Assembly: GCA_024235835.1 (NCBI GenBank)
Contig: JACKLQ010000001.1
Location: 1,364,001-1,428,000, forward strand
Reading direction: 5' to 3'
Length of the DNA stretch: 64,000 nucleotides
From: Thiobacillus sp.
GTDB taxonomy: Bacteria > Pseudomonadota > Gammaproteobacteria > Burkholderiales > Thiobacillaceae
The position numbers and the translations under genes are program-made. The notes beneath the pieces are model-generated. The model searched no databases and had not been told where the DNA came from. It saw only the letters and a list, made by a program, of their open reading frames with translations. Positions 1-6,714 of this stretch are shown piece by piece (position 1 is the stretch's first letter; each line of letters starts with the position of its first letter).

Positions 1-268
1 CCATGCTGATGAAGGACAGGCCCTCGGCCGCCAGCAATCCCCGGCCGCTGGCCTCGTCCCGGAACCGGGCCGGCAGGGGACGGTCGGCCGTGATCTGCAG
101 GTCGCCCCCCAGCAGCTGGTGGGCATTCATGACCAGGGACTGGCGCACCCGGTCCGCGAAGAAGCCCACGCTGGTGACGCTGGTCACCGCCACGACGAGG
201 GCCAGCGCCAGGGCGGTGAGTTCCCCGGTACGCCAGTCGCGCAGGAAGAAGCGCAGGAGCAGGCTCAC
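1..268 (-). CDS. ABC transporter FtsX-like permease, N-terminal part (YbbP-like)
   Basis: This is the first ~89 residues of an inner-membrane permease; the rest lies outside the window. Read on the minus strand from a GTG at 268 it begins MSLLLRFFLRDWRTGEL and continues with a hydrophobic segment and VGFFADRVRQSL. That is the usual start of the large YbbP/FtsX permeases (COG3127), followed by the start of the periplasmic domain. It lies 4 bp after the stop of the ATPase gene, so the two form one leftward unit as in ybbAP of other proteobacteria. The family is thought to export lipids or toxins or to remodel the envelope, but the substrate is not established. GTG at 268 was chosen because the ATG at 273 meets a stop after one codon. 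Confidence 0.85.
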   Translation of the reverse strand, partial: MSLLLRFFLRDWRTGELTALALALVVAVTSVTSVGFFADRVRQSLVMNAHQLLGGDLQITADRPLPARFRDEASGRGLLAAEGLSFISM

Positions 269-272
269 GGCA

Positions 273-962
273 TCACCCCGCCACGATCCGGCCGGCGGCC
301 AGACGCACCAGGCGGTGGCAGCGGGCGGCCAGATGCTCGTCGTGGGTGACCAGCACCAGGGTGGTGCCGGCCTCCGCGTTCAATTCGAACATGAGGTCGA
401 TGATGCCGGCGCCGGTGCCGGCATCCAGGTTGCCGGTAGGCTCGTCGGCCAGCAGCAGGCGGGGCCGCACCACGAAGGCCCGGGCCAGGGCCACGCGCTG
501 CTGTTCGCCCCCGGAGAGGTGCTTGGGATAGTGGCGCAGGCGGTCGCCCAGGCCGACCCGCCGCAGCATCTGCCGCGCCTGGGCCTCGGCATCGGCGCCG
601 CCGGCCAGCTCCAGGGGCAGCATCACGTTCTCCAGGGCCGTGAAGGCGGGCAGCAGCTGGAAGGACTGGAAGACAAAGCCGAGCAGCCGCGCCCTCAGGG
701 CCGCGCGGCCGTCCTCGTCCAGGCCCACCAGGTCTGTGCCGTCCAGCAGGACCTGCCCGGCGCTGGGAATGTCCAGCCCGGCCATGAGGCCCAGCAGGGT
801 GGATTTCCCGGACCCGGAGGCGCCGACGATGGCGACCGCTTCTCCCGCACGGGCGCTGAAGTTGATATCGTCCAGGATGGTGAGGGGGGCCGCGCCGCCG
901 GGCACCACCTTGGCGAGACCCCGCGTCTGAACGATTGCCCGATCCTGTTCTCCAATGTCCAT
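273..962 (-). CDS. ybbA: ABC transporter ATP-binding protein, YbbA/LolD type
   Basis: This is a cytoplasmic ATPase of about 229 residues that powers the adjacent FtsX-like permease. All nucleotide-binding motifs are present: Walker A GASGSGKST, signature LSGGEQQRVALARA, Walker B LLLADEPTGNLD and the switch histidine in VTHDEH. The ATG at 962 is preferred over the one at 968 because AGGAAG lies 6 bases upstream of it. That start overlaps the ATG of the divergent esterase gene by 2 bp. The ybbA-tesA divergent pair is conserved in many proteobacteria, which supports the assignment over LolD or MacB. Confidence 0.93.
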   Translation of the reverse strand: MDIGEQDRAIVQTRGLAKVVPGGAAPLTILDDINFSARAGEAVAIVGASGSGKSTLLGLMAGLDIPSAGQVLLDGTDLVGLDEDGRAALRARLLGFVFQSFQLLPAFTALENVMLPLELAGGADAEAQARQMLRRVGLGDRLRHYPKHLSGGEQQRVALARAFVVRPRLLLADEPTGNLDAGTGAGIIDLMFELNAEAGTTLVLVTHDEHLAARCHRLVRLAAGRIVAG

Positions 963-1572
963 GCGCATCTTCCTGTTCTGGCTCTATTGCCTGGTTGCCA
1001 TCCCGGCGGCCCATGCCGCGGGAGGCACCATCCTGGTGTTCGGCGACAGCCTCTCGGCGGCCTACGGCCTGCCCCGCCAGCAGGGCTGGGTCACGCTACT
1101 GGAGGAACGCCTGCGGCAGGATAAGTTCACGCACCGCGTCGTCAATGCCAGTATCAGCGGCGAGACCAGCGCCGGCGGCCTGTCCCGCATCGGACGGGCG
1201 CTGGAGCAGCATCGACCGGCGCTCCTGATCCTCGCCCTGGGGGGCAACGACGGCCTGCGCGGACTGCCCGTCTCCCAGATGCAGACCAACCTGGACGGCA
1301 TCATCCGGGCCGCGCAGCGGCGCCGGGTCAAGGTCTTGCTGCTGGGCGTGCGCATGCCGCCCAACTACGGCCCGGCCTATACCCGCGAATTCACCGCGTC
1401 CTTCGCCGCCCTCGCCGGGAAGCACCGCACCGCCTTCGCGCCCTTCCTGCTGGAAGGCTTCGCCGACCGGCCCGAGTACTTCCTGGATGACGGTGTTCAC
1501 CCCAACGCCGCGGCCCAGCCCCTGATCCTGGAAACCGTCTGGAGGCAGCTCAGGCCCCTGCTCGGGCGCTGA
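961..1572 (+). CDS. tesA: Multifunctional acyl-CoA thioesterase I / arylesterase / lysophospholipase L1 (SGNH hydrolase)
   Basis: This is a periplasmic SGNH-family hydrolase of about 203 residues. A signal peptide (MRIFLFWLYCLVAIPAAHA) leads into block I GDSLSAAYGL with the nucleophile serine. Block III GGNDGLRG and block V DDGVHPN with the catalytic Asp-His follow. Members hydrolyse thioesters, aryl esters and lysophospholipids. An ATG at 955 is also in frame, but 961 gives the cleaner signal peptide. No convincing Shine-Dalgarno precedes either start, and the start overlaps that of ybbA on the other strand. The stop lies 5 bp from the convergent CIA30 gene. Confidence 0.93.
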   Translation: MRIFLFWLYCLVAIPAAHAAGGTILVFGDSLSAAYGLPRQQGWVTLLEERLRQDKFTHRVVNASISGETSAGGLSRIGRALEQHRPALLILALGGNDGLRGLPVSQMQTNLDGIIRAAQRRRVKVLLLGVRMPPNYGPAYTREFTASFAALAGKHRTAFAPFLLEGFADRPEYFLDDGVHPNAAAQPLILETVWRQLRPLLGR

Positions 1573-1577
1573 GGCAG

Positions 1578-2168
1578 TCACGGATACAGGGCCAGGCGGG
1601 CCAGGCAGACGTCCGCCTGCATCTCCCGGCCGATGGCCACCAGGCCCAGCCGCCTCAGACTGCCCAGGTCCAGGGGCCGGTCGATGCGGTAGGGCCGGAA
1701 CGCGCTGAAGGGCAGGCGCAGGGTCTGCCAGCGGTCCGCTGCCACGAAGCCGGCACGGTAGGACTGCCAGACGATGCGGGTATCGGCCGTGCGCAGGTGG
1801 AGGTTGTAGCCCTCGCCGTTACCGCGCACCTCCAGCTCGATGCCGGCCCATCCCCGGGCGTCCAGGGTACCGGAGGGATCCAGGTCCAGGCTGGCCTGCA
1901 GGAAACCGCCGTCGTTCTCCAGGCTGACCGAGCCGGAAAGCCGCAGGCAGGGCCGGCCGTCCAGGGTTGCCGGGACGAGCCGGCCGTCGGACACGCCGCC
2001 CATCACCCGGTCGGAGATCAGCCGCCAGGCGGTGCCCCGGGCGGACTCCAGGCCGGGATGGCGGCGGTCCTCGATGATCAGGGCTTCAGCCATGGCGGGA
2101 AACGCTGTGCCCAGGCACAGCGGCAGGAAGGCGAACACGAAGGATCTGATGGATCGGCAACGAAACAA
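1578..2168 (-). CDS. CIA30-family exported protein (NADH:ubiquinone oxidoreductase intermediate-associated protein 30 domain)
   Basis: The mature part is a CIA30/galactose-binding-like domain: RLISDRVMGGVSDG, GSVSLENDGGF, WAGIELEVRGNGE, YRAGF and WQTLRLPFSAFRP are family hallmarks. In mitochondria CIA30 assists complex I assembly; the bacterial role is unknown. The frame stays open far upstream but coding character begins near 2170. A TTG at 2168 (used here) or a GTG at 2138 would give a signal peptide ending near FPAMAEA, so the start is uncertain. It lies downstream of the PDZ gene on the same strand, separated by a G/C-rich hairpin, so co-transcription is possible. Confidence 0.75.
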   Translation of the reverse strand: MFRCRSIRSFVFAFLPLCLGTAFPAMAEALIIEDRRHPGLESARGTAWRLISDRVMGGVSDGRLVPATLDGRPCLRLSGSVSLENDGGFLQASLDLDPSGTLDARGWAGIELEVRGNGEGYNLHLRTADTRIVWQSYRAGFVAADRWQTLRLPFSAFRPYRIDRPLDLGSLRRLGLVAIGREMQADVCLARLALYP

Positions 2169-2200
2169 CCTTTCCTTCTCTCTCCATGGGGGATAGCTCA

Positions 2201-2255
2201 GGGGCGGGGGGGCGGGGGGACAGGCGGCCGTCAGAACCCGCCCCCGCCCTCGCCC
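2201..2255. repeat. G-run/C-run hairpin between PDZ and CIA30 genes
   Basis: A run of G with occasional C (2201-2220) faces a complementary run of C with occasional G (2236-2255) across a short loop, giving a very stable stem. It sits between the stop of the PDZ gene (2351) and the start of the CIA30 gene (2168), with no T-tract on either side. It may act as an attenuator or mRNA-stability element, or it may be another of the purine/pyrimidine palindromes seen elsewhere in this window. Confidence 0.45.
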
Positions 2256-2350
2256 AGCCTCGCCGCCCGCTCCCGCCGGGAGAGGGTCAAGCTGCGGTCT
2301 TCGGCAGACACGCCGGGGTTGGCCATGCCTGCCGGATTCACTGGCGCCGC

Positions 2351-2893
2351 TCAGGTGCCCAGGCGCGGGGCGCCCGCGGGATCGCACTTGCCCTTGGATG
2401 CGGGCGCCGGCAGGGTGACGCTCACCGTGGCGGGCTTGCCTTCCCGCATCAGCTTGACGTCCAGGCTCTTGCCCGACTCCGCCTTGCGCACCAGCCAGCG
2501 CAGGCGGTCGCCGGACAGCACCGGCTTGCCGGCGAACTCGGTGATCAGATCGCCGGCCTGGATCCCCGCGGCGGCGGCAGGGCTGTCGGCCTGCACCTTC
2601 TCCACGTTCACGCCGTAGCCCACATTCGCCGCGTCCAGCATGGCGTTGGGCAGGTCGCTGATGTAGACGCCCAGGGCCTTGCCGGCCATGGGCGGCACCT
2701 CGGCCGGTCCCCTGGCGTGGGGGCAATCGGCCATGCCGGGGTGATGGCCCGGGTAGCCCTGACAGGCGGGATGGCCATAGCCCATGCCGGGGTAGCCGCG
2801 CCAATGATCGGCGGCCGCGGGTGCCGTCAGCGCCAGGGTGACGGCCATGGCGGCCAGGCCCCGGCCCAGGGAGGTCTGCAAGCGGTAAGACAT
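2351..2893 (-). CDS. Exported PDZ-domain protein
   Basis: A protein of about 180 residues with a signal peptide (MSYRLQTSLGRGLAAMAVTL... cleaved near APAAA). A Gly/Pro/His/Tyr-rich linker follows (WRGYPGMGYGHPACQGYPG), then a single PDZ domain: LGVYISDLP, DSPAAAAGIQAGDLITEFAG, with the C-terminal strand ATVSVTLPAP. The PDZ resembles the peptide-binding domains of DegP/HtrA, but no protease domain is present. It probably serves as a periplasmic scaffold or binding protein. AAGGAG lies 7 bases before the ATG at 2893, deciding the start. It is divergent from the BLUF gene. Confidence 0.85.
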   Translation of the reverse strand: MSYRLQTSLGRGLAAMAVTLALTAPAAADHWRGYPGMGYGHPACQGYPGHHPGMADCPHARGPAEVPPMAGKALGVYISDLPNAMLDAANVGYGVNVEKVQADSPAAAAGIQAGDLITEFAGKPVLSGDRLRWLVRKAESGKSLDVKLMREGKPATVSVTLPAPASKGKCDPAGAPRLGT

Positions 2894-3099
2894 GTTCACT
2901 CTCCTTGAAACGCAAAATGGTCGTTCGGCCGAAGTGCCGAACTGTGCCATTGGTGAGGTTTTGCCCCGTCCAGGTTCCCGCCCATCGCGCTCGAAGAGAC
3001 GAGGCCGACGGGAGCGACGGGAGCGACGAACAGCCCTCCTTGCCCGGATGCCGGGGATGCCCCATGCTCGCGCCCGACCGCAAGAAATCCCTCCCTGCC

Positions 3100-3522
3100 A
3101 TGGCCATCGAGCACCTCGCCTACCTCAGCACCGCCGCCCCCACCGTCACTGAAGACGAGATCCGCCGGATCCTGGAGCAATCCCGCCGCAACAACCCGGC
3201 CGCCCGCATCACGGGCCACTTGCAGTGCCATGGCGGCTGTTTCTTCCAGGTGCTGGAAGGCCCGGCGGCATCCCTGGACGGCCTGCTGGCGAAGCTGCTG
3301 GCCGACCCCCGCCACTTCGACCTGCGGGTGCTCTACCGGGAACCCCTGGAGCGGCGCCATTTCGCCGACTGGAGCATGGGCTACGGCCCCTGCCATGGGG
3401 AAACGGACGACGCAGACCACGTGCAGAGGCTGCTGAACCTGCGGGACGCCCCTTCCCCCAGTACCCAGCGCGTGCTGGGGGTGTTCTTCTCTCTGCTGGA
3501 GGAAAATGTCGAAGAGCGATAG
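3100..3522 (+). CDS. BLUF-domain blue-light sensor protein (stand-alone, short)
   Basis: A 140-residue protein made almost entirely of a BLUF (sensor of blue light using FAD) domain. The residues of the flavin photocycle are all present: Tyr8 in LAYLS, Asn32 in RRNNPAARITG, Gln50 in FFQVLEG, Trp91 and Met93 in FADWSMGY. Short BLUF proteins work by light-dependent protein-protein contact, for example with transcription regulators, and carry no output domain. An in-frame ATG at 3064 would add 12 residues; 3100 puts the conserved first beta strand at the usual place. It converges tail to tail on the 11-gene lipid operon whose divergent regulator is a LitR/CarH homologue, which suggests a joint light response (inference). 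Confidence 0.92.
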   Translation: MAIEHLAYLSTAAPTVTEDEIRRILEQSRRNNPAARITGHLQCHGGCFFQVLEGPAASLDGLLAKLLADPRHFDLRVLYREPLERRHFADWSMGYGPCHGETDDADHVQRLLNLRDAPSPSTQRVLGVFFSLLEENVEER

Positions 3523-3544
3523 ACGCATCGCTTCGAAGTTTTTT
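3510..3544 (+). terminator. Rho-independent terminator after BLUF gene
   Basis: The left arm CGAAGAGCGAT (3510-3520) pairs with ATCGCTTCG (3527-3535) with a 2-base bulge, and is followed by TTTTTT (3539-3544). It overlaps the BLUF stop codon and ends transcription before the convergent operon. Confidence 0.7.
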
Positions 3545-3560
3545 CCCAAAGCCATGCCCG

Positions 3561-3959
3561 TCAGTTCAGGTCCAGGGCATGGGTCTTGAGCATGGCAAGG
3601 TCCACGGTGTTCAGGGCCCGCGCATGGGTGGCCTGAAGCAGGAGGGGGGGTGCCACCCCGGCCTTGAGGGCCTCCAGCCAGCGGGCGGCACACAGGCACC
3701 AGCGGTCTCCGGGCTTGAGGCCGGGAAATCCCATCTCGGGCCGTGGCGTGGCCAGATCATTGCCCCGGGCCCGGCTGAAGGCGATGAATTCGGCGGTGAC
3801 CTGGGCGCACACGGTGTGGGATCCCCGGTCCTCGGGGCCGGTGTCGCAGCATCCGCTGCGGGTGAAGCCGGTGAGGGGCTCCAGGGAACAGGTTTCCAGG
3901 GGGAAGCCCAGCACGTTCACGGCGCCGTCCCTGGCTTCATCAGGTGTCTCGTCATCCAT
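3561..3959 (-). CDS. DUF2237 family protein
   Basis: 132 residues matching the DUF2237 family along their length: GFPLETCSLEPLTGFTR, SGCCDTGPEDRGSHTVCAQV, GNDLATP, FPGLKPGDRWCLCAARW and a final LQATH. The many conserved Cys and His residues suggest metal or redox chemistry, but the family has no assigned function. The ATG overlaps the end of cbiX by 8 bp, so it is translationally coupled and is the last gene of the leftward operon that starts with the glutathione peroxidase. Confidence 0.88.
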   Translation of the reverse strand: MDDETPDEARDGAVNVLGFPLETCSLEPLTGFTRSGCCDTGPEDRGSHTVCAQVTAEFIAFSRARGNDLATPRPEMGFPGLKPGDRWCLCAARWLEALKAGVAPPLLLQATHARALNTVDLAMLKTHALDLN

Positions 3960-4332
3960 GGCCCGCCTCCCCGGCCGCGTCCAGGATGGTGCGGGGCATG
4001 CCCGCCACGGCGCCCAGGTGGCGCACCAGGCGCACGTTCACCTGGGGATGGCGTTCCGAGAATTCCAGCACGGCCTCGGGAATGTCCACGGCCACGTGGG
4101 TCCCCGCCGCCAGGAAGTAGGGAAACACGATGATCTCCCGTGCCCCCAGGGCCACGCAGCGTTCCAGCCCCGCCGGGATGGAGGGCTCGGCCAGCTCCAG
4201 GAAGGCGGCCTCCACGTGGTCGATGCCAGGCGAGCGCAGGTCCCGCACCCGTTGGGCCAGGGCGCGCACTTCGTCGTTGGACGCGACGCGGCGGCTGCCG
4301 TGGGCAACAATGAGCAGGTGCCGGTGTCCCAT
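3952..4332 (-). CDS. cbiX: Short CbiX/SirB-type sirohydrochlorin (cobalto/ferro)chelatase
   Basis: 126 residues, the length of the single-domain archaeal-type CbiXS enzymes. The two metal-binding histidines are visible: His11 in LIVAHGSRR and His79 in LAAGTHVAVDIP. These enzymes insert Co2+ (cobalamin) or Fe2+ (siroheme) into sirohydrochlorin. Its place in an operon divergent from a B12-binding photoreceptor-regulator makes a cobalt role attractive, but this is inference. No other cobalamin genes lie nearby. It is 11 bp downstream of the small 76-residue gene and overlaps DUF2237. Confidence 0.85.
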   Translation of the reverse strand: MGHRHLLIVAHGSRRVASNDEVRALAQRVRDLRSPGIDHVEAAFLELAEPSIPAGLERCVALGAREIIVFPYFLAAGTHVAVDIPEAVLEFSERHPQVNVRLVRHLGAVAGMPRTILDAAGEAGHG

Positions 4333-4343
4333 GGGACCCTCCT

Positions 4344-4574
4344 TCAGTTGATGCTGCCGGTGATGGGGTTGTCGGCGATGTCGTCGAAGATGGCCTTGAG
4401 GCCAGCGGAGTTCACCCCGCCATGCATCTCGGTGCCCAGATATTCCGCCTTGTTGGCCTCGGACTCGAAATAGATCTTCATCTCGCCGCTGCCCTGGCCT
4501 TCGATGACGAAGGGGGCGTGGGCCAGGTCGGTGACGTCGTTGAGGGTGATGGGGTCCTTGGTCACGGTCATCAT
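4344..4574 (-). CDS. Small acidic protein of unknown function
   Basis: 76 residues that I do not recognise. It is soluble, acidic and without signal peptide or membrane segment; recognisable stretches are GQGSGEMKIYFESEANKA and MHGGVNSAGLKAIFDD. AAGGA sits 7 bases before the ATG at 4574 (a second ATG follows at 4571), and the start overlaps the stop of the cfa gene. The good ribosome site and coupled position argue that it is a real gene of the lipid operon. Confidence 0.78.
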   Translation of the reverse strand: MMTVTKDPITLNDVTDLAHAPFVIEGQGSGEMKIYFESEANKAEYLGTEMHGGVNSAGLKAIFDDIADNPITGSIN

Positions 4575-5884
4575 GGCGATTCCTTTCTGGGGTGGGTGTT
4601 AGGAGGCACCGGCGAGCCGCCTCGCCAGCCGGGCCTGGCCAGGAGCATCTGCACCGTGCCGATGTCCCGCTCCCGGAATCCGCCCTCGCAGTAGCAAAGG
4701 TAGAAGTCCCACATGCGGATGAAGCGCTCGTCGAAGCCCAGGGCGCGCACGGCGTCGAGTTGTTGCAGGAAGCTCGCGCGCCACCGGGCCAGGGTCTCCG
4801 CGTAATGGGGACCGATGTCCTCCAGATGCACGGCGCGCAGGTCCGAAGCCCGGGTCATGGCGTTGGCCAGGGCAGTCACGCTGGGCAGGAAGCCGCCGGG
4901 AAAGATGTGCTTCTGGATGAAGTCCACCCCCCGCAAGGCCTGCTCGTAGCGCTGGTCGGCGATGGTGATGGCCTGCAGCAGCATGGCCCCTTCGGGTTTG
5001 AGCAGGCGACTGCATTGCCGGAAGTAAGTCCCCAGGTGCTCCGCCCCCACCGCCTCCACCATTTCTATGGACACCAGCTTGTCGTACTGCCCCTCCAGGT
5101 CGCGATAGTCAGTCAGGAGCACATTCACTCGGCTTTCCAGCCCTGCCGCCGCGATCCGCCTTCGCGCCAGGTCGTATTGCCGACGGGAAATGGTGGCGGT
5201 GGTGATACGGCAACCATGGCGACCAGCGGCATGGAGGGCGAAGCCGCCCCAGCCGGTGCCGATTTCCAGTACGTGGTCATCCGGCCCCAGGTCCAGCTTC
5301 CTGCAGATGCGCTCCAGCTTGGCGACGGAGGCCTGGGCCAGGCCCAAGTCCGGTGCCTCGAACACGGCGCAGGAATACATCATCGTCTCGTCCAGCCAAA
5401 GCCGGTAAAAGTCGTTGCCCAGGTCGTAATGGGCGGCGATGTTGCGGCGGCTGCCGGCGCGGGTGTTGCGATTGAACCGGTGCAGCAGGCCACGCAGGGG
5501 GGCGGAGAGTCGGGCCACCCCCCCTTCCATGCCGTCCAGCACTGCCCTGTTGCGCAGCAGCAGGCCCATGAGCCCGACCAGGTCGTCGCAGCGCCACATG
5601 CCATCCATGTAGGCCTCACCCGCTCCCACGCTGCCGCCGAAGGCCACATCGCCCCAGAATGCGGGGTCCAGCACCTCCACCCTGGACTCAGGACCACTGA
5701 CGCCAAGGCGCCAAGTCTTTCCGTTTTCCCTGATCACCAGGCGTCCCGTGCGCATCCCCGCCAGGCGGGCCAGCACGACCCGCCTGGCCAGATTGGCAAG
5801 GAATCCGTCCTTGCCCGAACCGGTCCCTTGGCCGGACAGGGCGTGGTGATCCAGGGCGCTGGAGTGAAGGGTCTCTTCGTTCAT
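4571..5884 (-). CDS. cfa: Cyclopropane-fatty-acyl-phospholipid synthase (full-length, Cfa type)
   Basis: About 437 residues. The N-terminal lipid-binding domain (LVIRENGKTWRLG, FGGSVGAGEAYMDGMW) is followed by a class I methyltransferase domain with the SAM loop LEIGTGWGGFALHAA. Cfa signatures include MMYSCAVFE, VSIEMVEAVG, DFIQKHIFPGGFLPS and FLCYCEGGFRERDIG-type ending. The enzyme methylates unsaturated acyl chains of membrane phospholipids using S-adenosylmethionine, giving cyclopropane or methyl-branched chains. The ATG at 5884 overlaps the DUF1365 stop by 4 bp. It is the second Cfa homologue of the operon. Confidence 0.93.
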   Translation of the reverse strand: MNEETLHSSALDHHALSGQGTGSGKDGFLANLARRVVLARLAGMRTGRLVIRENGKTWRLGVSGPESRVEVLDPAFWGDVAFGGSVGAGEAYMDGMWRCDDLVGLMGLLLRNRAVLDGMEGGVARLSAPLRGLLHRFNRNTRAGSRRNIAAHYDLGNDFYRLWLDETMMYSCAVFEAPDLGLAQASVAKLERICRKLDLGPDDHVLEIGTGWGGFALHAAGRHGCRITTATISRRQYDLARRRIAAAGLESRVNVLLTDYRDLEGQYDKLVSIEMVEAVGAEHLGTYFRQCSRLLKPEGAMLLQAITIADQRYEQALRGVDFIQKHIFPGGFLPSVTALANAMTRASDLRAVHLEDIGPHYAETLARWRASFLQQLDAVRALGFDERFIRMWDFYLCYCEGGFRERDIGTVQMLLARPGWRGGSPVPPNTHPRKESP

Positions 5885-6714
5885 GCGGGCCGCTCGCTGC
5901 TGGAAGGGGTGGGAGACGGATGGTCGAACACGGGCGTGCCCTTCAGCCACAGCCGCAGGGCCTGCCAGTAGATGCCCAGCACCACCTGGCCGGTCATGAA
6001 GGGAAAACGCGCCAGGGCCCGGGCCAGGTTGGCGCCGGTGAGGGGGCGCCGGCGCAGGCTCAGGGTGGCGTCGAACACCCGCCGGCCCCGGTCCAGGTCC
6101 TCCAGGTGGGCCACCAGGCTGACCCCGGGCCGGGTCAGGCGCCAGGCGTACTCCAGGTCCATGGGCAGGAAGGGCGAGACGTGGAAGGCCTTGGGGGTGC
6201 GGAAGCGGGGCTTGTCCGGCGTGCCCCCGCTGGCATCCATGGGCAGGACGTAGACGTGGCGCTCCTTCCAGGGGGTGTTGGTCACCTCTGCGACGATGGC
6301 CTCCAGGGTTTCACCGTCCTCGCCGTAGCAGTAATAGAAACTCACCGGGTTGAAGCCATAACCGAAGTAGCGTGGATGGGTGAGCAGGCGGATGGGGCCG
6401 CCGGGGCGACGCCCGGTCTGGCGGGCCACCTCCCGTCGCACCGCCTCGTCCAGGGGCAGGGCCGGGTCGCCCAGGTGGTCGGCGCGGCGGAAGGAGGCCA
6501 GGTTGGGCCGGTCCACGGACCATAGCCAGCGGCCCGCGAAAACCCGGTCCAGTTCCGCCAGATCCAGCCACAACAGGTTGAGGCGGTAGGCGAAGGCATG
6601 GGGCCGTGGCGAAAGGCCTTCCACCGCGTGACGGCGGTGCCTTACCCAGCCTTCGTAGATGGCGCTGTGCAGAATTTCAGGGGAGCCGGCTGCCGGAGAC
6701 ATGGTCCTGTTCAC
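5881..6714 (-). CDS. DUF1365 family protein
   Basis: 277 residues of DUF1365 (COG3496): SAIYEGWVRHRRH, PHAFAYRLNLLWLDLAEL, IRLLTHPRYFGYGFNPVSFYY, VAEVTNTPWKERHVYV and KAFHVSPFLPMDLEY. The function is unproven. The gene is almost always next to a FAD amine-oxidase-like gene and a cfa gene, including in singlet-oxygen or light-induced operons, and so probably takes part in fatty-acyl modification. The 4-bp ATGA overlaps at both ends show tight coupling. Confidence 0.93.
   Translation of the reverse strand: MNRTMSPAAGSPEILHSAIYEGWVRHRRHAVEGLSPRPHAFAYRLNLLWLDLAELDRVFAGRWLWSVDRPNLASFRRADHLGDPALPLDEAVRREVARQTGRRPGGPIRLLTHPRYFGYGFNPVSFYYCYGEDGETLEAIVAEVTNTPWKERHVYVLPMDASGGTPDKPRFRTPKAFHVSPFLPMDLEYAWRLTRPGVSLVAHLEDLDRGRRVFDATLSLRRRPLTGANLARALARFPFMTGQVVLGIYWQALRLWLKGTPVFDHPSPTPSSSERPA

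Noticed and set aside
2996..3035. Tandem CGACGGGAG units as a regulatory repeat
   Set aside because: Only two to three short copies in a G+C-rich stretch upstream of the BLUF gene; no evidence of function.
1578..3107. 509-codon open frame as one gene
   Set aside because: Only the C-terminal part (CIA30) looks like protein; the N-terminal part is a shadow of the PDZ gene in another frame.
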